DNA from: Opisthorchis felineus | Taxonomy: Eukaryota > Platyhelminthes > Trematoda > Opisthorchiida > Opisthorchiidae | DNA length: 64,000 nt | Direction of reading: 5' to 3' | NCBI GenBank assembly: GCA_004794785.1 | Contig: SJOL01004338.1 | Location: 688,743-752,742, forward strand | Shown: one piece after another, positions 1 to 12,060 of the stretch | Position numbering within the stretch: position 1 is the first letter of the stretch | Layout: each line of letters opens with the position of its first letter | Made by a program: the position numbers and the translations under genes | Notes under the pieces: model-generated | The model's database searches: none | What the model was told of the DNA's origin: nothing | What the model saw: the letters and a program-made list of their open reading frames with translations, nothing else

Positions 1-1831
1 TGGGTAGAAGAGGGATTACGTGAGTGTAACAATGGAGGTGTAAGCAGTAGCATGTTTTCGCTTACCCACCCTGCTGTATGCAGTAAGGCGGTCCGGCTGA
101 CGGCACCACACGGCAGCCGATGTGGCATGAGAATACTGTTAATTATAAATGTCATGGTGGGTTGGGTACTGCCCGGGCACCGACATTTAGACAGGAGGAC
201 GATTAGGGTCCTCGACCAAAGCCTTTGGCTCGGAAGCCTGACCGCAAGACAGTGGTGTTTGGAGGAGAATGCAAGTACATTACCAATTTTACGGAACACG
301 TTGCCACACATGTTCTAACCCCCAACATGGAGAGCCAGGAGACTGTGTTTTTCAGACCTCTACCCACTGACTAACCTGGTACGGGAGAATGTGAGTGCCG
401 CACGGACACCACCCAGTATAGCTCAGTGGGTCGCGAAGCTATACAAACCGTCACACCACAGTAGGGTCCTGTCTCTTCATGACGGAGATTGGTCTCCCTG
501 AGAGGATGAAATGCTGCAATCATAACTCCTCATCTTTCATGGTTTCACTTTGGGGAATAAGTCACCCTAGCTAATCCAAATCATCTGATGGAAAGATAAA
601 GTTCCCCCGGAATCATGTTAATCTCAAAGGAATGCAATCGAATAACTTGATAAATTGAACTTAACGGCCATTTACCTTACGCACTCCATGCTGGTATGAC
701 TACACCTGACCCGCTTCAGAAGTTTGCACCTGTCAGTAACACGAAAATCAATTCACGCGTGTTAGAAGCATGTGGTGTTTTGCCACTATACACATTCCAT
801 CCCGCACCACAGTACTATACAGAAGAACTACGTGGTTTAAAATTGCATGCTAGTCGGATGTAAATATGTTCGAAGTAGTATGGCCACCAGGTCACCACAA
901 TGTTTCGGACTGGAGATTAAGCGGGTAGCAGGCGAATTTGGAATTTAAGATGCCGGAATATTTGTGAGGAATCTCAACAGGCAAAAACATGGGGCGTCCG
1001 ATGAGCTTTATTATGGGACTAGTTTTGTTAGGTTTGCTTGTTATTAGAGGCTACAAAATTGTTCAAGTGGAAGTTCATCGATCGGGCATGTCGGCCATTT
1101 AAGCCCCTGGTTCCTGCGGAGTACTGTTTTTCTATCGTCCCAGCAAGGGGTCGGTTTTCGTTTCTCCGTTGAAGGTGATTACATGATCCCACTTTACTGG
1201 ACCGAACAAAAGCAATCATCGGTCTGTTTGAAATATTCTCATTACAGTACATGTATATATATATATGTATATATATGTACATATATAAACAAAATTGATC
1301 ACAACAGCAAATAAACTTTATATTGGTTGGAAAAAGGCTGGGGATCAAGGTTGACAAATCTGGCGTGATTTTGTTGGGTCATATGAAGGCGATAAGCCCG
1401 GCCAACTGAGACTTGGGATATGTGCAAAGTGCCAATTACCTATGCATTAGAAAGGTTATCAGCGAAACACACTCATTTCAAAAATTTAAATTGGTGCTTA
1501 CGCGAGACTCAACTATATTTATCGTTTCGTAATGCTCTCCAAATGAGTGTGCTGAACAAAGGTCGCCACAGATTACAGTCAGACATAAAGCTGATGGAAC
1601 CTCGGATTATGTAACAAGAAGAAGAAGGAATGGTGTAATCTAACAAGAAAGAGGCTTAAATCTTAGATACTTTGATATCCCAATTTGCGCGTCATACAGG
1701 GGCTTAAAAGCAGTTGGAATTTTAAATCTGTGTCAATTGTCAAGGCGCTGTATCGAAACAAAACCTCTTTTCCAGTTCAATCAGAAGGAGAAAAATATAC
1801 ATTTTATCTCGAAAGATACAGTCATACTAAC
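1..1831. other. Non-coding, probably intronic, left end
   Basis: No recognisable exon was found here on either strand. Positions 52-480 form a somewhat more GC-rich block that looks like part of a dispersed repeat, but no family was recognised. Positions 1251-1287 are a TA-rich microsatellite. Positions about 1466-1530 weakly resemble the R1 repeat (shared words ACACTCATTT and GCGAGACTCA). The rest shows nothing identifiable. Confidence 0.4.
1251..1287. repeat. TA-rich microsatellite
   Basis: An imperfect run of TA dinucleotides interrupted by G and C (TATATG units). It lies in probable intron sequence and produces a low-complexity open frame that is not a gene. Confidence 0.9.
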
Positions 1832-1980
1832 CTTGCTATAGTCATTTGAAGTTCGGTGCCAGAAGAGCGGATTTTTTCGGTGGCCTCTCCATGGCTAAGA
1901 TGTCTCGTCGTCTCACCATTGATTGCAATTATAGCGTCGCCACGATAAAGTACACCTTCCGATGGACTGCCAGACTGAGT
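1832..1980 (-). CDS. PDZ-domain protein (Zasp/PDLIM-like), downstream exon completing the PDZ domain
   Basis: This 149-nt exon encodes 49 residues plus two bases. It begins after a pyrimidine-rich acceptor ending in TAG and ends at a donor AG|GTTAGT. The translation starts TQSGSPSEGVLYRGDAIIAI, then NGETTRHLSHGEATEKIRSS, then GTELQMTIA. It supplies the remaining PDZ elements: the GD turn, the AIIAING strand, the alpha-B helix (SHGEATEKIR) and the last strand. The His at the start of alpha-B suggests class I ligand preference (C-terminal S/T-x-hydrophobic). Joined in phase 0 to the exon at 20922-21206, it gives one PDZ of normal length, one residue shorter in the beta2-beta3 region than typical PDLIM proteins. 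The next exon should start in the matching phase left of this point, but none could be recognised in the first 1.8 kb. Confidence 0.85.
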
Positions 1981-3381
1981 CTATAATAGAAAAATTGGAT
2001 GCAGAATGTTTAATCCAGGAAGGTCGCAGTATAAATGCTTCATTCATCTGAAATTCTGAACAGACACACGGGGACTTAATGACCTCGGCACCGTTTTAAT
2101 CTAATCGGTGGGCAAAATATACAGATGGGTTCATTTTACGATCATTGGTTTGAATAATGCAAAATGGCTTTAGTGCACGCAGTGCTTGGGTCCACAGATG
2201 CATCGGTGCACTTGAAACATCAGTGTCTAGATTGTGTTGTGGTTTTTCGAGTGTGACAGGACGATATACGTTCAGGCGGTGTTCATAACTGCTTACTCCA
2301 CTGATTTTCTCAGACGTTTTTTAACTCAACAGAGAAAACGTCAAAAAAGAGAAGACATCAGCATATCAGCCCAAATTGTTGTTTTCCTCACATTGGACAG
2401 TATTATTGGAGTAGATAGTTCTGTCGAATGGTGAGGCTGATGTTTATATTAGCCGTATTTACTAGGATGTAAAATAACCGTCTGACAGACGCTCAGTGAA
2501 ATTCACCTGTTTAGTGAATAAATGATGGAGACAAAACAAACGCTAACTTACGGACTACTGCACGCTTCACAAAAATTTCAAAATTTCAAGAAGATGCGTT
2601 TTTGGTTAAGCAAGCTAAAGATAGATGACGGTCGTCATGACCACCTTTGGGAAAGGTTTATTAAAGCCACACAGATTGTGCTACATAGTAGTCTGCATTC
2701 ATAACCCCGAGCAGCATGTCTGTGTTGAACTGGAATAAATTCACTGCATGAGTGATTAGAGTATATTGGCTTAAGTTTATTATAACAACTGACACCAGTA
2801 AACCTAAGGAAGTTCTTGACATATTTGCAGGCCAAGACGTGTAGCTGTCCATTTGTGTGGTACACACCGATTGCCCAGTGTGTTTTAGCTCATTAGCATG
2901 AATACCAACTTTGTTTTTTCTGATGTCCTAAAAATAATGGAACTTCGTGCCGCAGAGGGAATCAATACCATTGCACAAGTTAGCATTTGTGCAAAATTCA
3001 ACTAATTTCGTTGCCCCTCTCTGAGATCCACAAATCCAGCAATATCACCAGAGGGTCGTAGAATGAAGAGGTTTCGTGCAGACTTGGTGTAGTGTTCCGA
3101 ATTTGGCTTACTTTTACGTGTTTATGATAAAAACATCCAAATGGGTTTCATTTGTTTCGCCTTGAATTCAGAACAGATGATCGTATAGCAACTGCCTTTT
3201 TGTTTCTGACTCCCTCAGAACTGAATTCAGTCAAAAGAGGTTTCTTTCCCGATTTGTCGCCAAACAAATTGACACAGTTTACACTGGTAGAGTGCCTAAG
3301 GTAATATGTGAAACGGTTCTTTTGTCTGCCTTTTCTGCCCTCTTTATTCACCTCTGGAGAGGTGAACATCTTCATACTTGA

Positions 3382-3520
3382 GCAGGATGAACAGCATCAG
3401 CTGGTAGAGTAGTCTGGTGTCAGGAGTTTGAACCCCGTCAAGGCCAAGGATACACAGTGATGAGCTGTAATAAGAGTGAAAATCGAGTCTAGTATTCCCA
3501 GGTTTGGTGTGAACTCACGA
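3382..3520 (+). repeat. Family H SINE-like element, decayed copy
   Basis: A tRNA-like head (GCTGGTAGAG as A-box-like sequence, then GAGTTTGAACCCC as B-box-like sequence) is followed at about 3453-3495 by a decayed hammerhead-like segment: GTGATGAG, then AATAAGAG, then GAAAA. The order matches the other family H copies at 3.8, 4.6, 36.1 and 39.6 kb. The 3' tail is not clearly recognisable, so the end is approximate. Confidence 0.5.
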
Positions 3521-3767
3521 GAATAAGTGCGCAAAGACATCAGGGGGACTACTTAAATGAACTTAATGTGGCTGTGGATTTCATAAATCCCGCAACCACC
3601 AACAACTAAACTAAAAGTATCTTACGTAGAGGGATAATTCGCAAGTTGCCTGAATTTTCGATCTGAGAAATTGTCACTAGAGGTACCACTCAACAAATGG
3701 CCACATGACGTGAAATCCGCAAAAGAAGGATGATTGGCGTTATATCCTGTCTAAGTGCGAGCTAATA

Positions 3768-3954
3768 ACAATGCTGATCAACCGCTCGTAGCCGAATTGT
3801 TAAGGGCACAACTACATGCAAGAAATTCGGGGGTTGGAAACTCCCTAGGGTTTCATAAAATATGTACAGCTGCTGAGTCCCAATAAAGGCGACACAGCCT
3901 TACAGTGCTCATCGGTTTTCGGGCACAGATTTGCTTCAGTTAAAGGTCGAAATC
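3768..3954 (+). repeat. Family H SINE-like element with hammerhead-like segment
   Basis: The head reads CCGCTCGTAGCCGAATTG then TTAAGGG (A-box-like), with GGGGTTGGAAACTCC as a B-box-like match. The segment at about 3866-3910 contains GCTGAGTCCCAATAAAGG, retaining the stem II side GTCC, followed by GACAC in place of GAAAC. The tail (ATCGGTTTTC, then CAGATTTGCTTCAGTTAAAGG cut short, then TCGAAAT) aligns with the copies at 36 and 39.6 kb. Part of the CUGAUGA core is lost, so this copy should not self-cleave. Confidence 0.65.
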
Positions 3955-4544
3955 ACGATTGAAATTTCAAAATGCGTCGGTAAGAATGATCTAATGCCAG
4001 CCCGATAACAAGGTGTAGGTGTTCGCTAGATCACGTGATACCCAGCGCGATCGTCTTTGTAGGCTGCCTGAGAGAATTAGGCTATCGTACACCTGTCATC
4101 GCTTGAAATGACTGGGAAAAATGTCATTTTTAGACAGGACAATGCAGACAAACTGAGCGCAGGTAGACTGGCGCATGGAAGTTTCGCTCAGCCTCATTTT
4201 GCGCTCGAGGCTGTTGATAGTCGAATTCCGCGGAAAATAAAAGCGTCTAATCTACAAAATTGCTCGATATTTGGGTAGCCGTTCCACCCGTCGATTTTTT
4301 GGATGCCATCATATCTCAGAAAATCAACTTGTAAACCAATTTTCACTAATAAAACCCGTAAACCAGTTTAAACAGGCTCAAGACTTAATGATAAGTTAAC
4401 CCTTTTGGCACACCAGTATGCTTCAATTAAGCAGGAAATCAGGAGTCCCACTATCACCAGTAAAATGTCCACATTGTATAATCTGGATCAATAAACAGAG
4501 CACCAAACAATCCACCTATGATATTTATGTTATTCAACGACATT

Positions 4545-4716
4545 CTGTCAGTAAAGCCTATCTATGCTGAAAAGCCGAGAAGAACTGTTTCGTCCTTGTT
4601 GGGAATCATCAGCAGTGCGTATCTCACTACACTCAGACCTTCGAGCCCGCAACCTTCCGGCTAGTGGTTGAATACTTAACCCTTTGGCCGCTAGTGGCTG
4701 ATCAGCAGTGTGAGTA
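4545..4716 (-). repeat. Family H SINE-like element, hammerhead core intact but stem III deleted
   Basis: On the minus strand the head contains GCGGCCAAAGGGTTAAG (A-box-like) and GGTTGCGGGCTCGAAGG (B-box-like). The CTGATGA core is at 4612-4606 and GAAAC follows after TTCCCAACAAGGAC. Compared with the 36.1 and 39.6 kb copies, about eight bases after GAAACAG are missing, removing stem III and the cleavage site. The tail is TCGGCTTTTCAG, then ATAGGCTTTACTGACAG. It is the best-preserved copy in head and core, yet predicted to be dead as a ribozyme. Confidence 0.7.
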
Positions 4717-7700
4717 GCTTTCATTCAGAGAGAACATAGCACCACTCATTTTTCAGTAACGGAAACCACATCATGTAGTCACGTATTGACTGGGTCCTCA
4801 AGTGACGGCTCCTCAAATGGAATTTCCATACATCCATTGAAATTATCCCTCCTCTAGGCTGCTTATTGTTTGGTGACAATGTTTCAAAAATCAGATTTTC
4901 TCATAGACGTGAATTACCTATCTTTGTATTTACCAAACACCCGACAGGTGGATGCATGTATAGGTGAGTCTCATCCCCCTTTGGAGGGAAAACCAGCGTA
5001 AGCCGTCCAAAACTGTCCAGTCACAAAGAATTCGATGATTTGGATTAAGTTTCGCATTGTGAAGAAATGTTGGAATAGAATGGTGAAAAATTTAGCTCAC
5101 AAAGCCACATACACGACAAATTTTGAGATGAACATATGTTAGTATATAAGCCTCTTAGGGGGCACAGCACTGTAAGGCAGCACACAATGTAAAATCAACC
5201 ATGTGTAACATGTGAAGGTGTTCCGTTGTTTCAAACATTGATTTGACTATTGGAGCCAGCTGCTGGTTACAGTCACAAGGAATGTACTTAAATGGCGGTC
5301 ATTCAAACTGAGACCACAAGGAATTCTGAGAACACAAACACAGTTATAACTCCACACTAATACTTTTGCGTGTTCTAACTTATCAGCTGACAAATACGTT
5401 CGACTGCGGATCAACAAGCGTCGTGCGCTGTTAGACTGCTGTCTTCAACAATACATTCGATGGAGTTTTAAAGCAACCGAATACCTCTCTGTACTTCGTC
5501 TAGTCCCAAAATGCAGGGATTAATTGTGTGAGGAAATATGATTCAGATTTGGAGCTTCACATGCGTCCTTGGTTCAACTAAAATGACAACGTAGGTAGCT
5601 ATGTAGGATCTAAAAAACGCACTCAGCTTGTCACTTTCTGGAGAACAGGATAAACCTTCTTCACTGATGAAACACTGAAATGGGTTGTACTGAGGCTGGT
5701 TATGGAAATTAGAACAAAACATTTTGAGAAAAGCTAAAACTTTCAGGGAAGAAAGCTCAAAGCACAAGTGATTTCAGAAAGTTGGGGACGTTCAAATGTG
5801 TTGTGCCCAGTGCTCTTTATTCTAGTGTGGAGTATACGGACTAGAAATTCCGGAAATCTAATGATGTGTGCCAGGTCTTTGGAACAGTCACATTAAGTTC
5901 CATGTATTCTTTGAGATGACTAAATTCACTGGAATGTATTCAGCACTTTTGAACTTCATCACAACTGATCACGTGTTGTCTAGAGGGACATATGCTCTGT
6001 GAAAAATTAGATGAAGCAAATAGCTTCTTTTCTGATACGAATTCGTTGAAAAGCGGATGCAGCATGCTCGCTTACATGATCCACTCATTACTAATAGGCA
6101 TACGCTGTTGTGAAGATACATACGCTTGATCGTCAGCGTTTTATTGTATGCACTGACGAACACATAGTACGTGTTGTTTCATTCAGCAGAACATTAAAAT
6201 GACTCGCTTTCATGGACCAGGCCTTAAAAAAACATCGATTTATCAGAAGGGAAAATGGACAACAAAAGTTGGGCATGTTTGTCGAATGTTATCTTTAGTA
6301 TGCAACGTATGGGAAAAGAAGCATGTTTGAAATATCCCGTCGAGGCTCTTATTCGCAGAACTGATAAACAGACCTTAATACCGAGTAAAGAGGTCAAACA
6401 TTCTCCTTTTACGCTTCAAAAGTTATACTTTGTAACTAATAAGCGTCAAAAAGTCTTCCACATTTTTGAATATCCATATTTTACACATTTTATGAATTCT
6501 CATCAGCCGGACACTTGATGGTTAGTATCCTTCCACCAAATGATCCGTCGAATTGGCTATGTAGCTTGTGTACGTTGATCCACAAGACAGACCACTACGG
6601 GAAAAGAGGGTGTTGGGTCTTCCTAGCTGTGTCATTCTTTGGGGGAGTCGCACACCAAAAGAGTGCCTCTTAGGAGGATGATCTGCTGCATTAACCGTCA
6701 CATCATTTTGTAAGTTAGTGCGTTTTCCATACCGATATGGATAGTCTCTTTATACAGTCTTTCTACAGTGGGATGGGACAATAGTATTATACATACGTGG
6801 TTGACTGAGTGTTGGGCTGCAGGGGTTGATAATTGTTGGTTTATAGTATACTTGGGCAATTTACCCAACGATCATCACATCACGTAGTTTTTACCTTTGC
6901 TTAATTTTCGAAATCCATCCAACTACATGCACAGAAAACTTAAAAACACTCCTACTTCGTTTGCGCACCAGCGGTTGTTGCAGAAAAACCAAAAGATAAA
7001 TACCGATAACAAGAGAAGTCGGCATATATGGGTAGCTCTTTTTAATCCTAACAGTTGTTACATGGGTAGGGAGGAAACGGACGTAAAACATTGGCATCGA
7101 AAGTTCAACATTCAGAATCACAAAAACGAACACACGCAGTATCCACCATGCCAGGCAGATTAGTTCGACCGAATCATGTTGCTCGTGTTTCATTGCATCT
7201 GTAGATTCGATCTGATATAATAATCAAAACTTGCTGAATAGTCAGTAAGTGTCATATTTTTGTGCGAATATTTGGTGGTAATTTGAATGTGCGTTAGTTC
7301 ATCATCTTTGCTACGCTTACTGCGGTTATCAAAATTGTTCGAAGCCGTTCCAGCCCCTACCTATTGCCGTCTTTTGTTATTGCCAAGCCACAACAAGTCA
7401 TTAATTTACCTTTAGATTCTAAGATACCATAAGAATACTCCTAAGGCTTTCATGGAAGCAGCAATGTTTGATGACGTGCCATGTGCGTAATTTTGTTCAC
7501 AAAATACATTAGTGCATTCCAGAAGAGTGAACCAGTGAGAACGTGGAAAATAGTTTTTTTTTCGGAAGACTCTTGGATGAGGTTGTGGGCTCTGTGGAAG
7601 ACCTTCCTTCTTCTCTTTAGAGGAATCTCGTTTGCAGGTCTATTGCATATCTTATACTTGTCAAAGAGGTTTTGAGTTCGATCACTGTGTTTAAAAAAAT

Positions 7701-8128
7701 TCAGCCACTTTTGAACATTCTCAATGCATTAATAATATCATTTAAGTTCATTCATCTGCTCACACTTTTTTATTGTCCTCCCCTCTCAGAAGACTAGTTC
7801 ACGCACCTCTGTTGTATTAGTTGTAAGCAAACCTTTTATTCTGTACTCAGAGCCTCTTTTTCAGGAAACATTTATTCTTCCAGAGCTTCTTATTACAACC
7901 GATTAATTGCGGCATTCTTCTCAGTGTTGCAGAGACGACTTCATACCCACGACTGGCTCTCGTATTGTACTAATATTCCGAGCTGTTGTCTGGTTCACCA
8001 GAAGTTCACACTTTAAGTCAAGATTAATCGACTGCAATTCATATCACAGTACATGCTTGATTCCAAAAGCAGGGGCTTCCATAGTGAAGTGGGCAAGCTA
8101 TCGCGTGTCCCGGGTTGTTAGGCGTGTT

Positions 8129-8129
8129 N
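8129..8129. other. Ambiguous base (N)
   Basis: A single unresolved nucleotide next to a short TA tract. It marks the sequence as draft assembly and breaks the open frames that cross it. Confidence 1.
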
Positions 8130-10592
8130 ATATATATGGAAAGAGTGAATACACTGTGTTCAGCCAATTCAGAGGACATTCCCCTGCTTGGTCTGGTGAA
8201 CCAACTGGGTGGTCGAGTGCAAACCAAATTGAAGCCCTTACATCTGAAATGCTGATGCGCTGACCAATAAACGTTGCCCTGGAGAGACAGAGTGTAAAAG
8301 TATTCTACGTTGGTTTTCAGAGAGCTGTAACTAATCACTGATTCTGAATATGTACAGCGTGTCACCAATTAATAAAGAAGTCTAGCTCAAATATTCTATG
8401 TGGTTTGGTCTAGGCTGAAGTTAACTGCCAAATCAGCGAATCTGCATTCACTTTTCTTATCCACCATAGGTACGGAAAGATGCTATCCATTTATTTAAGA
8501 CAGAGCAAATAAAAAAAGAACTATGAAAGCGTTCATTAGGTTGATAATTTTCGCTTGCGGTTGTTGAAGATATGCTAACTCATCTGGGTCCGCGCAAAGA
8601 GCCGCACACAGTCATAAAAACAGAACATGAGTAACCAGCTCTAGGGCTGCTTGCAACCTTAGTTATTTTGCCCAGTCTCCCCAAAAAATCTTCTCCAGCA
8701 AGTTAAAAGTGTTCTTAAAAGAACTATATCATTATCTATCCAGTTTGCCTCGTTCTTCATTGATCAACTTTCTTTCAGCTTCAATAGTCGATATCATCAG
8801 GCTGTTCTTTTGACAACAGATCGAATATTTTACAAAGTAAAAAGTGGGTTCATTGCACATGGACACACGTACATGACACGCCTACAGGACGCACCCGAAC
8901 ACTTCAGCTATTCTACTTGTTATTTAAATATGTTCCAAGTCGAATCCCAAACAAGCATTCTGATGAATCAGAATGTGACAAGCTAGACAGGGCACAAGCA
9001 AATGGTGCCATTCATCGTAAACCAGAGGAGAAAAAGTTTGACACATAACATATGTTGGAAGCTTCATTAGGACCAAACAACAAGCCGATGAGGCCATAGG
9101 GAAAAGTTGTCGGCACCATGGAAAAATTGGATTTGGTTGATAATTATCGGTGTCCCCACACCACTCTGCCAAAACGGTGAGTGTAAATACGGCGGGCAAA
9201 ACCGCTGTATGACCGCTCGTTTTCCACAGTGATAAACGAATCAAGCTGGGTTTTACGGCAAATTCATGGCGATCAGATTGAAAAAATACGTCGTATTCAA
9301 CTCATTTCTGTTTTTTACTAATGAAGCTTTAGGGAAACAAATAGTGTTTGTTGCTGAAGAAACTACATACCAATTTATTGGCAGTTTAGCATGGCTTCTT
9401 GTAGCGATTTGGCTGAATTAGTTGTGCTGAATGAAGAGCACTACTGCACCGTTACCGTTCACTAGCACACTCTTCATTAATTTCACCTCAGAATAATGCT
9501 GGAGCGTTCAAACGTCCCACCAGATCCGTTCAAACACCATATTATTCATGAATACGGCTTCTGTATCGAATTGCTCATTTTTTTGTTGACATGTGTCCAA
9601 TCAAGATAATCAACATAGAATAATGATTTATTCGATTTGCTTATGGGGCAGAACTTATCCGAACATTTAACTACTTAGGAGCAAACAAGTGTTGTTTTCA
9701 GGACTCACGAATTACGTGGAGTTTATGATGAGTCTTTATAAATATCAGTCAAATAATGTGTAATACATACACAGAATCCATTCGGAAAGTGTCTACTTTA
9801 GACAAACCCACCGGTCTAGCAATTAATTGTTTTGTTCATCAGTTCACTTTGTGCATCCAGGCTTACGGCATCCCGATCACACAGAGACTACAAGCAGCGC
9901 ACGAACAGCTTCACACTGCACGTACTTCCAGTTGCTGTGACATAACCAACTGTCTCAAAGGCTATTTGTGTCGGAGCACGTGAAACTACTTTAACCCAAG
10001 TCTAAGTTTGAAAAAATCGCGTGTGCAATGTAACTAATTCTGACCGGTAGGAAAATCTCATGACGACGAACAACAAACGCCCACAAGGCTAGCTGGCTTG
10101 TTCGTGTGCCTGAAGACACATGGAATCTTTAGGGTGCAACATGACGTTCCTGTTCGAAACAAAACAAGGTTAAGATGAGAGGAAAGCAGCTTGCCTTCAT
10201 TAAAATTTTATTCTACATTTCTAAAAAAATGATGGCCAGCAGGGCTGATGACATAGCTGGAACAACTATGAAAGGATGTTGCATCTAACCCGTCGATAAG
10301 TTTTGCACAGTGAAGCGAGCACGCTGATACCTAGGTCCAAATAATGCATTTTTACTAAACGGCACTCATTTCGTCCTCCAAAATCTTTCCAGGAAGTTGA
10401 GGGGAATGGTCTCCAATCTGTTTGACAAATAGTGTTGGCTGAATGAAACTCACCAAGGGGCTGAGCTCATAACTTTCAGAATTTGGGACGCCATTCCTTG
10501 TTGTTTTATGCACGGAGGGCTTCCGTGAGGTCAAGTTTTTCCTCATCCGCCGCAGAAGTGGTGAAGTTATTGACCGAACTACCTTAGTTGTT

Positions 10593-10678
10593 TCCAAGAA
10601 ATACACTCATTTGCAAATCAATTTGGTTTTGCGAGAGACTCACCTGGAACCCAGCTGAATCTCTCGTTTGTGATGTTT
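10593..10678 (+). repeat. Short R1 insertion with target-site duplication
   Basis: These 86 bp match the R1 segment starting CAAGAAATACACTCATTTGC and ending near CTCGTTTGTGATGTTT, as seen twice at 47.9-48.3 kb. The 11-bp word CCTTAGTTGTT occurs directly on both sides (10582-10592 and 10679-10689), a perfect target-site duplication. The hammerhead part of the unit is absent. In the orientation of the ribozyme RNA the element lies on the minus strand. Confidence 0.75.
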
Positions 10679-12019
10679 CCTTAGTTGTTGTTGTTGTATC
10701 AACATCATTGACTTTCTACACTTGTAGCGCAACGACAAGCTACCGTGGTTTGCAACTACGGTTCTCCCCTTCTTCACCGACCGCCCGTTTGGAACAACGA
10801 AGTAGGTCGACCTTGGAGTGGGAATTATGGCGGGGTCAATTATACTTCTATTCTAGTGGCTGAATGTTCGTAAAGTTTCCGTTCCATAACTAACTGTCTT
10901 ATTATAAATGAAGTACCAAAGATGAACCAGACAATTATTATAAAAATTTTCCACGAAAGGTAGCCTTTGTAAACTGTCACTTCAGTGTAAGGAATATATG
11001 TCAAAAGGCTTTGACCCCGTTTGGCCAGCCAGTTTTCATTTTGTGCTTTTTACAATCCAATTTGACTTGTGCACACTTCGCATTGGAAAGTCGACAGCTA
11101 TTAAATAAATTAGTCTTCCGCACAATCCTGTTTTACAGACACTCAGTAACTCAGTCATATGAATAAAGCAAGCTAAAACTGTTGCTATTGAGTCAAAACT
11201 AACGTGCAACTCTAAGGTCAAGTTCACACATCTTTGATAATAATGTTGCAACGGGTAAATAACAAAACATTAGGGTCATAATGACGTTCCGCTAACCGTT
11301 GTAGGATTCACACGATTTGCATCCGGATCATTTTCGTTTATAAATTCCTCGTCCTATCCAAGCGCAGCAATTTTCGAAAGTCCACACAAATGAGGGAAAC
11401 ACTGGACCCGAGTTTCGTTCTATTAGAGCTCGTCAGCAGCGCATACCTTTAGCCTTACCTGTATATGAGCTAAGCGTGTTACCACTGATCCACCAGCATG
11501 CGCCTGAAGCACCTAAACCGTTAATGCCTAGAATGGGGACCATATTCACACTTGGCCAATGTGATAATATTTGCACAAAGCTCGGAGCAAAAATATACAA
11601 AAAACCGTGACGTTAGCAAATTAGAATTGGTTTGTAACTTGCACCAGTATTTGCTCGAGCCTGGCGAGACTGGGCCACTATCCATATACTCGTTGTTTGT
11701 GTGAAGTTATACAAAACTGTCACAAGACCAGCCAGCTATTACAGCAAAGGGATCAAATTAACAAATAATGTCGGCCTCTGTAAGGGATCTGGACTTTCTT
11801 AAATTGAGCGGTGAAGTGCTTAGGGAATGTCAATTCAACACCAAAATGTTCGGAACCTTGCAATAGCTTGAGGCTCACAGGGGAGAGCTAGTGTGGACTG
11901 TCAACGAACCAAGGACCATAAACTCACTTCGTCAGTGCATAAAATGACCTAAAAGTACCGTGTTTCGCTTTCATCCCGACAAATGTAAGTTGTTTTTGGT
12001 TTGCTATAACGACCACAAC

Positions 12020-12060
12020 CTGTCAAATGTACATACTGATGAGTGCCATCGAGTGTTTGA
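12020..12060 (+). other. Possible degenerate hammerhead-like motif
   Basis: CATACTGATGAGTGCC, then ATCGAGTG, then GAGACGATG resembles the segment at 24.07 kb (ACTGACGATGCC, then ATCGACTAGGGACGAAACG). CTGATGAG is intact but GAAAC is not. It may be a second copy of the same unnamed repeat. Weak. Confidence 0.2.

Noticed and set aside
7907..8263. Overlapping open frames on both strands spanning the N
   Set aside because: They cross an unresolved base and a TA tract and show no similarity to known proteins.
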